Shown here piece by piece: positions 31,995 through 43,550 of a stretch of 44,437 bases of DNA. The stretch is from NCBI GenBank assembly GCA_003427395.1, contig BFEA01000004.1, positions 3,864,707-3,909,143 of the forward strand, read 5' to 3'. This DNA comes from Chara braunii (Eukaryota > Streptophyta > Charophyceae > Charales > Characeae). Below the pieces are notes generated by a model. It saw nothing but the letters and a program-made list of their open reading frames with translations. It did not search any database and had not been told where the DNA came from. Every line of letters begins with the position of its first letter. Position 1 is the stretch's first letter. A program made the position numbers and the translations under genes.

Positions 31995-33340
31995 GTAAGT
32001 GTTTTATTTTTTTTTTGTTCCTTTTTTTTTTTTATTACTTCCCTTTGTCACGCAACTGCTGTTTTTTTTTTTTTAGGCGCAAGAAGGATGGGAAGAGACC
32101 CTAATCCTGACCGTGATTGCGAGCGGGTGCAACTAGGTGGGCCGATGGGGTTAGTTGGGTGGAATAAGCAAACAATATTTTTGTTAATGGGTTACCATCT
32201 TGATTTGTCGAAAGCTAACATGGACTACAATTAATAAAGATCACGACTATAAGGCCGATGAAATAAAAAGATTCAACTTGGTTGTTTGGCTCGATAAAAG
32301 TTATTTCGAGGCACATCCTGATTCAATCAATGGTTAAAGTTAGACTTAACTTTTCTGTTGTGATGTGATAGGGGCTATACCGAGATCCTTGCTAAAAGAG
32401 AGCTAGTGTAAGGGTCGGTCAAATTCAGTCCCTACATTTGTCATATATTAGATATCCCTGAAATTTACTAGGCTAACTCCCACATTGGTGGAAAGAGGAG
32501 CGGCCATGCTATTACTATTGGTTAGAAAGTTAGTATTTCCCAAATTAGGTAGTGAGGCAAAAACCCCATTAAGTTGTTAAAAGTAGAGTCATAATTTCTT
32601 TTTTTCTTTTCATTAAGAAAAAATACCAGCAATATTCTTCTCTCAATTCCACCTATCACTACCGATATGTTAATACTCCTAAGGCTATGCACATCTATCC
32701 GATAAACATAGTTGTATCTCTCATAATTAAGGGGATGCATGATGGCACCTGCTCTAATCGGTGGTGGTCAGGGAGTAAAGTGAGGTCACTGGTGCAAAGG
32801 AGGAGGCGGTTAATGCAAAGACTGAACATTGTGCCAGGAGGTACGTTCCCATCTAATTTATCCACCCCCATCAAGCAACATCAGTGTTCATGGTCGGTGC
32901 TCTCCCACACGCCACATATAACCCACACACAGAAACTTACACCCGTTGTCCGTGCGAATACCATTACAAGGGTATCCGACCTGGTTTTTGCAAGTGACAA
33001 AAAAAAAGTTTTGATTTGAAATTGGGTAAAAAAGTTAGGTGCATCATGCGAACCGCGACGAATTTTCTTTTTACGACCAACTGTGTGTTCAAAGGAAAAA
33101 TAGAGAGTGTGTGGGCACGCATTCTTGAGGCATGTGTGATCATTCTTATTTGATGTCGCAGAGTCAGCGCAATTGCCGGCTAACCTTTGTTTTTTATTAA
33201 ACTAGGATTAAAATATAATTTTTGGTTTAATAGGTATATTTTACCATGATATGGGCCCGGACGAAGGCGGCGTTGCCATGACCGACGTTAGGGCTGACTA
33301 CCGGTGGCGTATATTTTAAGAGGCGACTACTTTCATTTTA
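31995..33340. other. AT-rich spacer, nothing recognised
   Basis: T-runs lie at 32,008-32,075. Small frames such as 32,687-33,019 have no motif. Confidence 0.4.
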
Positions 33341-33369
33341 TTTGAAGGGATTTGGAGCCCACGTAACGC

Positions 33370-36224
33370 GTGGTGCAGCATGGCATTTTGTGGTGTCTGT
33401 CCCCTACAGGCATTTATGAAATGCTTGCGAAAGCCCTGGCAAACCGACTGATCCCGGTCTTGGACGATATTATCCATCCGGCGCAAATCGAGTTTGTCCA
33501 ACGCGCCGGATCCAGGATAACATCTTACCAGTTAATGAACTTCTTAAACTAACAAGGCAAGACAAGCAGAATGTGGTTGTGATCTTCATTGATTTTGAAA
33601 AAGCTTATGACCACATGGACTAGTTATTCATAGAGAAATGCATGGAAAAAATGAACATTGGGCCTATTTTCCGACGCCGGGCTGAAATACTACACAACGC
33701 CACCACATTTGTCCAAATCAATGGAAGGATAGCGCCGACCTTCCCGCTGCAACGGTCGGTTCGCCAAGGGGACCCTTTGGCGCCCTTCTAGTTCATAGTT
33801 GCGATGGCAGAGTTGGCGGCGAACCTCCGCGCCAAGAAAGATATGAGGAAACTGCAGATCTTGGCCATCCCAGAAGATGCGATCCCTATCTGTTCGATGT
33901 CTGCGGAGGACCTTACACTTGTGATAGATGCAACCGCAACAAACATGAAAGAGATCGGACAATTATTTGACCGGTTCACAGTAGTCTCAGACATCACCGT
34001 TAACTAGGGTAACAAAACCTTGGGGTGGTGGATCCACCATCCAGAGGCGCACCCCCCCGAGCTACCACGGGTCAAATGGCTCCCCGAAGCAGCCCCCATC
34101 AGGGTGCTTGGAATTATGTTAACGACATTGGGGAAACCTGCATCCAATGATAAGTGGATTCTGAATCCCGCTTTAGAGAAGCTGGCTCACTGGAAAGACC
34201 GACACACCTCCCTCATTGGCAGGGCGCTAGCGATCAACAGTGTAGTGTTGACGGCCCTCTGGTACAGGTCTGCTATTTGGGCCCTCAACAAGGAGGTCGT
34301 CCGATCGCTCAAGCGGCGAATAACGACCCTGCTATGAATAAATAATGGTGAGCTCCCGAATGTCATTAGCAGGGTGGCCTGGTTGTTGGTGATCCAACCC
34401 AAAGACCAAGGGGGCCTGGGGATTCTAGACCCTGATACCGAGATCACAACATTAACAGTCCAATGGGTTAGGAGGCTACTCTTCACTTAGCGTCTCTCAT
34501 GGCATGCCCTTGCGCTGGAACAGATCGCTAGACTCGCCCCACAAACACCACAAGGAGTCAACCCATTAACCTGGCTGGAAGACCTTTTCTGGACTGTGCC
34601 TCGGTCCCCTTGAAACATTCGACCCACTTACCAAGACACAACCCGCTTGGATCGGGTCATGGAAGACTTCTGGGCCTTGAAAGCTTGGTGACAACTTCCG
34701 TTGCCTGACAAACCCCCACTGACTAGGTGGGACGAGGTGATGCGTCAACCCCTTTTGGGGAAGAAAAGGATTACGGACCAACACAGCAGAGTGTATTGCA
34801 GCTCACACACCCCATGGAATAGCTGGGTCAAAAAAGGTATAATCAGAATAAAGGATATATGGGATACAGGGAAGGGAGACTAAAAAACTGCACAACAACT
34901 AAAGATCACACTAAAATATTGTCACAATGTTGAGCACACCAAATCGTTGATCTTTGCTATCCCCCTTGATTGGGTGCGCATCCTGCGCAAAGGGCCTCGA
35001 CTTGCAGAAGGAGACTGGGTAGCAGCCCCGGGTGATCCGGAAAGTGTGGGCAATGTGGTGGAGGTATGACTGGACAAAACACTAATTAACCTCTTCCACA
35101 TAGGCAAGGATAATGTGCTCACCCGGTACACCCCATAGGTGGTGAGATGGTGGAGAAATGCGGACCTATACAGGATCCGCGTGCTACGAGACAAAGATGT
35201 GTGGAGCGCTTACCCGTCAAACACCCCCATGGCCGAGCTCCCCTTTGACCCGGAGGAATGGTAGTGGGCCCCTACACGAAAACGCAGGACGGGGGAGAAC
35301 ATAAAGTTTGATACTTTAACGGTGAAAGTTACCCATCGGCTGCTGCAACCAAAGGTGAACATAAAAGAAAAGGTAAAGGCTCGATGGAGGTCTCATTTAA
35401 ATCTAGGAACTAAGGGAATCCGCCCCATCCAATGGTTCACCACCACAAGGTCTACGCCAGCGAAGATGGTCTCGCTGCAGTGGCAGATAAGACATCACTG
35501 CCTGCCCACCAACGACTGGTTGATAGATTGTACATATCTAAAGCAGAAGGGGCGGGTGCTACCGTGGCGTAAATCGTGTCATACTGTCTTCCCATCCCGC
35601 AGAATTCCGGAAACCATCGAGCATGTATTTATGCAGTGTCCGGGGGTTGTGCTCACATGGCGATAGTGGGATAGGATTTGAACACTTTTGGGCATGGGGT
35701 CCAAATGGTCATGGGATTGGAGGGCCATATTATGCAAGGTATGGTCCTCCCCCACTAACAACACTTTTGAAAACAACATGTTCAAGTTAGGGAGGAGAGT
35801 GGTCATGTGGGCCCTCTGAAGAAAACGTTGTATCCATGATATCGAGGGGGTCAGCATAGTTGAAGAAGACATAACACACATAATAAAACAATATATTCAA
35901 CAAGAACTCATGGTACAGTGGCAAAAAGTTAAAAACCAAATTGGGCTGTTTCATTCGTCAAAGGACATAACGCAAGCAATTCATCAATTCTCTGGGGACT
36001 GGTTGGACAGTGAGGATAGGTGTTGGATCGCATTCACCCGATGGGATGGTAGGTCTGCCCAGGAGTGTAACCAAGAGGAATTCAGGAGATACTACTGTAT
36101 TTGCTTTAGAGACTGGAGTACGGTGGGCCAGGAGATCCCGTTGCGATCATCCACAGAACTCCCCGATCCCTTCCCACCCCACCAACTCGCAATGGTCGAT
36201 ATGCAATGGTACGGAGCAGAGTGA
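33370..36224 (+). pseudogene. 5'-truncated LINE reverse transcriptase, 14 in-frame stops
   Basis: The homology begins inside the reverse transcriptase with KALANRLIPVLDDIIHPAQ (frame of 33,370). It changes frame near 33,510 and then runs in one frame to the stop at 36,222. Visible motifs: FIDFEKAYD (33,585-33,611, catalytic Asp), RQGDPLAPF, SAED where YADD/FADD is expected (33,900-33,911, first catalytic Asp replaced by Glu), the GGLGILDP thumb-side motif, and a C-terminal zf-RVT-like region with ETIEHVFMQCP. The 5' endonuclease part is absent, as in typical 5'-truncated LINE insertions. Fourteen in-frame stops (7 TAG, 6 TGA, 1 TAA) make it non-functional. Confidence 0.88.
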
Positions 36225-36771
36225 GCAAGACTACAGACCCACAAGCTAATGAGACCGAGTAAGGAAGTAACGGGTCAACAAACAGAACACGGAAGGTATC
36301 GACGGGTATTCAAAAGAAGAAGGATGTAGCCGCTAGGAAAAATGAGGGATCTGGCGGTTTGGCATAGACTGAAGAGGCGGCACCCTGAAGTGTTCTGATT
36401 GTCCAACATACTTATCATTCCATCGAACTTATCATTAATACTGATGTGGGACCAGGGTTAGTAGGGTAGGGAGTGTAGCGGTGTATCTGGCGCCGGGTTT
36501 GGGGTGAAGAGGTTCCCCCTTCTTTCCAATATCCTGCTCAGTCAATCCCGGGGATCCCAGGGTAATCAATGCTGGCAGGAACCCCCCACATTTTTTTTCG
36601 GATGTACTCCAAATTCAGTCTGTATAAGGGACGTTGGACTCGTTTTCCAGCAGGTGATGCTCCTTATCAATAGATGGAGCCTCTCCCCGGGTGCTAGTGG
36701 TGACTGCTCTTATCAACACCACTAACACTGGTGGGGGTGAGTTCAAAAAAAAAAAAAAAAGAAAAAAAAAA
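36225..36771 (+). mobile_element. LINE 3' untranslated region and poly-A tail
   Basis: This stretch follows the reverse-transcriptase stop and ends in an A-rich tail at 36,747-36,771 (A16, G, A10). The stretch before it, GGTGGGGGTGAGTTC, looks like the true LINE end. I could not find a convincing target-site duplication between the truncated 5' side and the sequence after the tail. Confidence 0.65.
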
Positions 36772-38170
36772 GAATCCTTCGGCAACCTCGGTGAAGGCAT
36801 GTGCAAAGAGAGTTACCACAGACAAAGTTCAAGCTTTCACCACCAAAATTGTAAAGGCACGACTTTGGAGTGGGGAGTCATGCGTGTGGCGGTTATGAGC
36901 GGAACCAAGTCCCTTCGTGTGGTGGGCACCAATCTTCGGCGCCACAGGTTCAACTGGTGAGTGGAAATGTGCCCTCGGAGTGTTTCGATAGGGCCGTACA
37001 CACACCGGAACCGATTATATTGTATTTTGCAGGGGCTAATCTCAGCCTTGGGCCTAACACTGTTGGTTATGGTATTGTACTCTCATGTTGTGGATCTAGG
37101 GATCGAGACCAACGATCGGCAACGGAGGAGCAATGAAGTAATTTGAAGAAATTAAGGGGTTGAGGGTCCGATGAGACTATCTCGACAGGCCCAAGGGGGA
37201 GCCAACGGTCCCTTCCCCTCCCTTTGTTAGTGTGGCTTTCTTTTACCTTTTATTGGTATTTTTACTTTTGGTCCCATCCCTTCCTTAGGACGAGGTCCGA
37301 TAGCACTATTGAAACAGGTGGTGATATCGATCGACATAGTTCAGTTAGCGCAAAACCGAATTGCTGAGGGAGTTTGAACTCCATTGAAAGTAGACGAGTA
37401 AAATACTACAATTCTGAATGACGTGGAACCACTCAGTTCCGTGACGAGGTCCCAGGGTTATTATGTTAGTCGAGGACTTCGAGCACGAATCTCTAGAGGC
37501 TGGCCTATTGGGAAAGTAGTGTGATCGGGATGCTGGCGGAATTCCTCTATTCTGTCAATCTTGAATCGTGGACCGAGGAGGTCAATGTACGTGCATGCCA
37601 GCCGGTAGGTGACTAGCCTGTACAAGGCGGAGAAATTTGAGTGGCAGAAACCTTCTATGGGTGCACCATGCACCAACCACGATCTGCTGTAAGAGTTTTA
37701 CTGTGAGAAACCTGTCTGGGCTGGTGCCGATGCTGGTTCCGAGGCCAGTAGTGCGACCGATTGACCTAACTGAGTTGGTACATGCTGAACTGTTGAAATA
37801 TAGACCCGAGCCTGAACTTCATAGGAAGCAGATGAGGTAAATACTACAATTCTAATCTACCTACAAATGAGTATCTCAGTGATGAAATCGAAAGGTCACC
37901 GCCTACCGTTTGTTCTTCGAGATATCTGTTAGAATCAGGGGCGATATGTTATTCCGCTCCTGAGTAGTCGTGGATGAGTGTGTCTTCATGTAGTATTGTT
38001 TGCCAAGAAGATGCATCCATGCTTTTGCATTCATGCTTTTGCCCCACTTAAGTTTTCTTTTTTATTATTATTATATTTCCTTCCTTTTATTATTTTATTT
38101 TCTTTTTACAGATCTCCTTAATCTCGTAGCAAATGCAGGTAAACTTTTGTATCGATTAGCTTAAGGTAAA
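36772..38170. other. Spacer with a short direct repeat, no gene
   Basis: TAAAATACTACAATTCT (~37,400) and TAAATACTACAATTCT (~37,838) are direct repeats ~437 bp apart. Frames at 36,870-37,146 and 37,637-37,840 have no recognised domain. A possible GTGAGT to TTTTGCAG intron (36,955-37,031) could join a frame to a hydrophobic stretch, but nothing else supports it. Confidence 0.35.
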
Positions 38171-38176
38171 GTGGAT

Positions 38177-38734
38177 CTAGTGCCCAAAATTGGGGCAGGT
38201 TCGCTCTAGCAACAGCCTGCTCGGCCAAGCGGCGTTACATGCTCCAGAATCGCATAGCATGTCACCGCGCGAGAGATTAATCATTCTTGGAATGTGAGGG
38301 TATAGCGAGAGCGGGCGCAAGGGAACTGCATTAGTGAGGCGGAGCGCTAATCGAGGAAGAATAAGAGTCGAGGAAAAGTGGATTTGACGGGAGCGGCAAA
38401 CATATATCTCACTCGTTCCTCGACGGAATCGAGCGAGCAAAGATATGCATCCGGGGTTTTTAGGCATTGCGAGTAGGATGGCAGACCCGGGGCCGCGTCG
38501 AAAGGGCTGGTTTGGGTGGCATAAGCATCAGGGACTGCGTGCGGGCATGGTGAAAATGAGCATAAAGAGGCGGAAAAATGGTAGATCTCAGTCATCTCCA
38601 AATGAATTTGAGTGAGGGAACAAACAAACCTGGGGTTCCGAAGCATTGCAAATGGATTAGGCGTGCCAGATTGATGAATGGAGTCTTGGTTTGGTCGTTG
38701 TCGATACTTCAGGCTCCGCACAGAGCAGTTTCGA
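38177..38734. repeat. Degenerate ~190-bp repeat pair
   Basis: The GGCATTGCGAGTAGGAT segment (~38,461) and the AGCATTGCAAATGGATTAGG segment (~38,641) share order and a downstream TGGTTTGG. This suggests a diverged tandem duplication with a period near 180-190 bp. Minus-strand frames here are unrecognised. Confidence 0.35.
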
Positions 38735-39839
38735 CAAACGAAAGAAAGCTACGTATCTTTCCGCTTTGTAGCAGAGGATACATTCTCATTTTGCAGATTT
38801 TGTGAGTATCGCGGCGGAGACGTTTTTGCTCGTCAAGTGGCCATGTCCGTCTTCATGGTCACTATCATGATCGTGGTGCTGATATTGCTCGTCACGTTGC
38901 TCGTGTTCAATCCTGATCGTCGTGTCCATTCTTGAAGGACGTCGTATTGTGATTTGGATGCAGCTCGTCTCCGGGCTTAGCTTCATAGTTGTCAATGCAA
39001 CTCTGGCGCTGCTCCTCGTTGCTGCCCTGTGCTTATAAGGGTAAGCGAGTGAAGAATATAATAATAAAAATAAAGTAGAGTGGAATAAAAGGTTGCATGT
39101 GTATCTTCCCATGTTTTAGCGGAAGATCCAATCTCATTTTGTACATATGGTGAGTAGGACGAAGGGGGTAGGAAATTGCATATAGGAGAAAAAAAGGAAG
39201 AGCAACTCACCTTCCCGTTTTGCAGGCGGTCGGTGGTGTTCGTTTTGTTGTAGAGTGATGCTAAGAGCGTTATGAGGCTCGGGCGCTTCGCGCATAGGCA
39301 ACGAAGAAAAAGGGGGGACGAACTTGGAAGGATCGGCGAGGAAAAAAAAAATTGTTAAGCTTGACACTAGTTCGACTTTGTGAAATGACTTGAGAGGTGT
39401 AGGATAGGTGGAAACTTCATTTTGTTTTTGTTTTCCGATGTGAGGACGAGTTGTGGAGACGCTTACGTGATCTAGGCAAACGACACCCGCATGTACCTTG
39501 GTTGGCCTTGCTATCTCACTTTAGAGCGACCAAAACCTGTGTTTTATAGTTATGGTTAGTGAGTCTCAGATCACAGACTATGTGGGTTGTTGAGTTATCG
39601 TTGCTAATGAGTTATGAGCAGATAGAAGGTGTGGCAACGAGTTGCTCAGAGGAAGTGACATCGCGGCTTTGAGGAAGTGATCAAGCTTCTGCAAAGGGGT
39701 CATTGCGGCCAAGGGGAGAGCAATTTGACTTCAATTGGTCAAGCTTACTTTGCATTTTGACCTCCATTGCGGGGCTCTCATGCGATCGAAGGTATCAAGG
39801 TCCTCTCACGCAAGTTGACATATCCACTCCTTGTATCCC

Positions 39840-40260
39840 AAGAGACCGAATTTCTTTCTTCTATCCTTCTTACTCTTAGTTTGATGTATTGGTTACGAGA
39901 GGAAGGCAACAGGCGGGATTGGAAGTCTGTACTACCGCATCAAGACCTTGTGGGAAGTCCACCCACCGATTGTGGGAGCTTTGTCGGAACCTAGTCGAGG
40001 TTATGGAGGCAAATAACTTTAAGGTACATCTTGTGTTTCTATGTGAACCCATTGTACCCTTATTAAATATATCCCTCTACTTTGACTGTTGTGTATGGAT
40101 GCTTCCCTATGAACTTTTGTTCCTTGTTCAGGGTCTAATTAAGATTAATTAAGGGAATGCACGCATGAAATTCATCTACTATTTTCGTTGTTTCAATTCA
40201 GACAAAGAGGGATAATTAGAGGAAGGTGGGAGGAAGATAGTTATGCTTGCAATTGATTGG
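39840..40260 (+). repeat. B-family conserved block, copy 2
   Basis: Homologous to 13,490-13,870, with the same TTGGTTACGAGAGGAAGGC core and colinear downstream pieces. Confidence 0.65.
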
Positions 40261-40279
40261 GTCTCCAAAGGGTTAAGGA

Positions 40280-41400
40280 ATGTGACTTCGGTTTGGCTTG
40301 GCCGCTTTGTTTATTTTGTTTCCTCAACAACTAGACAATGTGGCTTCGGTCAGGTCTAGTTGTTTAAATTTTTTGTTGATTCGTCTTCTTTGCAGTCAGA
40401 CAATGTGGTACCGATCAGGGTTGGCTGTTGTATTGTCTTGTTTTCTTGGCAGTCAAATGATGTGACTTCGGTCAGGTCTAATTGTCATACCTTTATGAGT
40501 TGTTATCTGTGCAGCCAGACAACGTGGCTTCGGTTTGACCTAGCTGACTATGCTATGTCGTTTTTTTTATTACCCCTACCGGACAATGTGACTTCATGCT
40601 CTCATTGTTGTTCTTGTAGTGATTTGTTTGTTGAAAGGTTAAAAAGTTAGGTAATGTGGCTTCGGTCCGACCCAACTAGTTTTTTCTGAGGGAGGTTTAA
40701 ACTGACGCCCGACTTAGTTTGAGATCACATACATAGAATAATAATTTAAAAATATATTTTTTTATATAAATATATTAAACTTTTATTATTTAAAAAAAGC
40801 TAGTCAGACAATATGGCTTCGTATCTCACCTTGTAGGCCGAAGGCGACATCATACATCTACGCTTTCCATCTTCATATGCCAGATCCAATATGGCTAGGA
40901 GTCAGTTGAGTCGCCCGCCTTAGGAACTAACTAGATCCTCAATTGAAATGAAATTGGGTGAGTACTTACATATTAGCATGAAATCAATCATGCTCTCCTC
41001 TTTCGAGTCGGTCGTTACGGGGTCTATGAAGGCGCTCGCGTTCATTGAATTGCTTTCTTTTCTACATACAATCCACCAACTTTCCACGATATTGTCATGG
41101 TTGTTTGTTTGTATGGTCTCACTATAACTTACTATAAAAAGGAAGATAGTATTCAATTAAAAAAATATAACGAATGTAACCAAGGCAGAATGAACAATGT
41201 GGATTTATTTTAACTCAGTATTAGTCTTTGAAAGATTAACAGACTTAAAGAAGTACTATAAACTTCGATATTAAACACTTGGCAGAGCCAGACAATATAA
41301 CTTCAGTTTGGTCCATTTAACTGCCTAATGAAGAGAAGTAATTGTGCCTTTCGTTTGTGTATGCAAAGGCAAGGGTTAGCAATGTGGCTTCGGTTTGGAT
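40280..41400 (+). repeat. Spaced repeats of AATGTGGCTTCGGT
   Basis: The motif GACAATGTGGCTTCGGTYNGGTCTAG or a close variant occurs at about 40,287, 40,335, 40,399, 40,457, 40,516, 40,583, 40,653, 40,806, 41,290 and 41,380. In the dense part the spacing is 50-70 bp. It occupies the position that the TTTCTAAGCAGAATGG array holds in B1 and may be its diverged counterpart. Confidence 0.7.
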
Positions 41401-41401
41401 T

Positions 41402-42227
41402 AACTTTCTTATGTCATATGTAAGTTAGGATAATGAGATTTATCCAAATGAGAAACAATAAATTATTTATAAGAAAAATATCAAAATGAGAGTTTTTACT
41501 CATTGTGGTACGAATTTGCATGTGTATTGAGTGTAAGCTCTGCCTAATCAGAGTCTTGGAGTTGGAAGGTAGTCGTTTTATAACTCGCTATGTGCACGAG
41601 TGATAAGAGATAACTTTGATTTCGCATATCTTTTGTATTAGGACTTAGACTTGTACGATTTTAGATATAAATTCTCTAAAGAAGTTGTTGTCCAAAATTA
41701 TACAGGATCTAAAAAGCTAAATACTTCTTTCAACCTCCACATAATAAAATTGTTCAACTAATTTTTGAATTAGCATAAATTTGTCGTTCTGTCTTCTCTA
41801 AAGGAGATGTTGTCTAAATTTTTACCATTATAAAAAACAGAGTGACAAATTTATGCTAATTCGAAAATTAGTTGGACAATTTTATTATGCAAAGGCTGAA
41901 AGAAGTATCTAACTTCTTAGATCCTGTATAATTTTGGACAGCAACTCCTTTAGAGAATTTATATCCCAAATCGTACAAGTCTAAGTCTTAACACAAAAGA
42001 TATGTGAAAGTAAAGTTATCTCTTATCACTCCAGCGCATAGCGAGTTATAAAACGACTACCTTTTAACTCCAAGACTCCGAATAGGCAAAACTTACACTC
42101 AATACACATGCAAATTCGTACCACAATGAGTAAAAACTCTCATTTGCATATTTTTCTCATAAATAATTCATTATTTCTCATTTGAATAAATCTCACTATC
42201 CTAACTTACATATGACATAAGAAGGTT
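41402..42227. repeat. 384-bp inverted repeat with 58-bp loop
   Basis: Arms 41,402-41,785 and 41,844-42,227 are reverse complements of exactly equal length. By eye there are about 35 mismatches (~91% identity) and no indels. Most differences are transitions. Pairing extends a few bases into the loop (TCTGT/ACAGA). A transcript from either strand would fold into a very long hairpin. The arms contain pieces of the neighbouring TTGTTGTCCAAAAT repeat, so the structure probably arose by local inverted duplication. Confidence 0.92.
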
Positions 42228-42720
42228 GCTGCCCAAATTTTTACTAATTCAAAGAGTTAAACAAAATTTGCCTTTAAAAAATATATAAATTTTATCTGAC
42301 TCAAATGTGGATTTCCTAAGGGAGGTGTTGTCTAAATTTTTGTTAATCCGATGAATTAGATAAAATTCTGGTCTTTTTGAGTTAGAAGTTTTCTTTATTT
42401 TCATGTTTTAGTCTTATCATCTCTTACATAAATTTTGTGAAGACATTTTTCCTACGGGAAACGCTGCTGAAATTTCCTGAAATCTAGGGGAGATTGAATA
42501 TTTAACGACTGTGAAAGTTTTGGCGATCTAACCCTGCAAGGGAAGATGTTGTCAATATTCGTGATATTTAGTCTTATATAACTTTTGTGAAAACACTTTT
42601 CCTACAGAAAGCGCTACCCAAATTTCATGAAATCTAAGGAAGTTATAATATTTTAAGACTGAAAATCTTGGCGATCTAACCCTGCTCGGGAAGATGCTAC
42701 TAATATTCTTAATATTTTTT
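42228..42720 (+). repeat. Tandem repeats of the TGTTGTCTAAATTTTT family, with a 160-bp pair
   Basis: Units of CTAAGGGAGGTGTTGTCTAA type follow one another. Two 160-bp units start at 42,410 and 42,570 with AGTCTTAT. They share CATTTTTCCTAC/CACTTTTCCTAC, the TTGGCGATCTAACCCTGC core and GGGAAGATG. Confidence 0.7.
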
Positions 42721-42749
42721 TTACGAGTATCAGAGATAAGGTATGAAGG

Positions 42750-43080
42750 TAGGATTGTTCCATATTCACTCAAGCATAGTTTGAACACTGACTTGCGTTG
42801 TGTTGCGTGTCATTTTCTTTTAGATTGTTTTAAGGGTTGACTAGCTTCTGGCTAATCACACGAGGATCATCTTTTGTTATCTTTTGATAACAGGTCCGTG
42901 TCCGACTCAATTTTTAACTCATTCTCGTTGTGGGCTGAAATTATTTTTTTTGTTCTTACCCGGACTTTTATTCAATAGACATTTAAAAAAGGTTGAGTGT
43001 TTTTTTTTTGGAGTTTGGACAAAGGTTGGAGCTTGTGTGAATAAGGCAAGGGATGAGAGTGCAGTGAGTGGTTGAAGTTG
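42750..43080 (+). repeat. B-family end block, copy 2
   Basis: Colinear with 20,930-21,400: GAGGATCAT, GATAACAGGTC, CCGACTCAA, CGGACTTTTATT, GGTTGAGTGT and AATAAGGCAAGGG. It is non-coding in both copies. Confidence 0.6.
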
Positions 43081-43350
43081 ACCCCGTGTAACATGTAGTA
43101 TGCCAATGTTCAATCTTTGGTGTGATTGCATATATGTTTTCTTAGCCAAAGTTCAAATTTGACTTTGTCTGCAATCATGTGTATATTTTGAAGGGAATCA
43201 CACTGAGATTGTGAGAGTGATCGCCTTGTGTTTTATAACCTCGTTATATTTATATTTTGTGTATATGCATGGTCTACTTTGATCGTACATAGGGGTTGAG
43301 CAAATTTGTGTCGAAAGAAAAGAGAGATCCCCTTTTATCATCGCAGCGGC

Positions 43351-43510
43351 GGACAAGTCCGGACACCGGAAACCGGATTTTTCGGTTTCATGCAAACATC
43401 CGAATTTCCGGTATTTTCCGGTTAATCCGGACATGTCCAGATCGGCCAGTCCGGATCCCTGTCCGGATGGGTGTACATGTCCGAAAAAAAATAAAAATAA
43501 AAATAAAAAA
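43351..43510. repeat. CCGG-dense element with (AAAAT)n tail
   Basis: Eight CCGG tetramers fall within about 110 bp (43,358-43,467), in both GTCCGGA and CCGGAAA/TTCCGG contexts, with CATGTCC twice. The outer ends GGACAAGT (43,351) and ACATGTCC (43,475-43,482) are nearly complementary. A (AAAAT)n run follows (43,483-43,510), as in a SINE tail. The surrounding DNA is AT-rich, so the density stands out. Confidence 0.55.
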
Positions 43511-43550
43511 TTGTTATACAAAGTACTGCAAATGGGTTGAAAACAACGAA

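Larger units (their letters stand above)
38735..43190 (+). mobile_element. Composite repeat B2 (non-coding, partner of B1)
   Basis: It contains the same ordered modules as B1: CATTCTCATTTTG motifs (38,765 and 39,111), the conserved block (39,840-40,260), an array of short spaced repeats (40,280-41,400), amplified TGTTGTCTAAATTTTT repeats (41,680-42,720) and the end block (42,750-43,080). It has no minisatellite but carries a long inverted repeat. No protein gene is seen. Confidence 0.5.

Noticed and set aside
33621-35819. Reassigned TAG/TGA codons reading as Trp
   Set aside because: Both codons would need reassignment, one TAA and a frameshift are also present, and the catalytic box is altered; pseudogene decay explains all of it.
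36930-36945. Minus-strand TGGCGCCG resembling the tRNA-Asp primer-binding site
   Set aside because: Only eight bases match, the upstream sequence does not end in CA, and no LTR of the family lies beside it.
36870-37146. Possible two-exon gene with a GTGAGT...TTTTGCAG intron and a transmembrane-like second exon
   Set aside because: One weak intron-like pair and one short hydrophobic stretch are not enough; no homology, no further exons.
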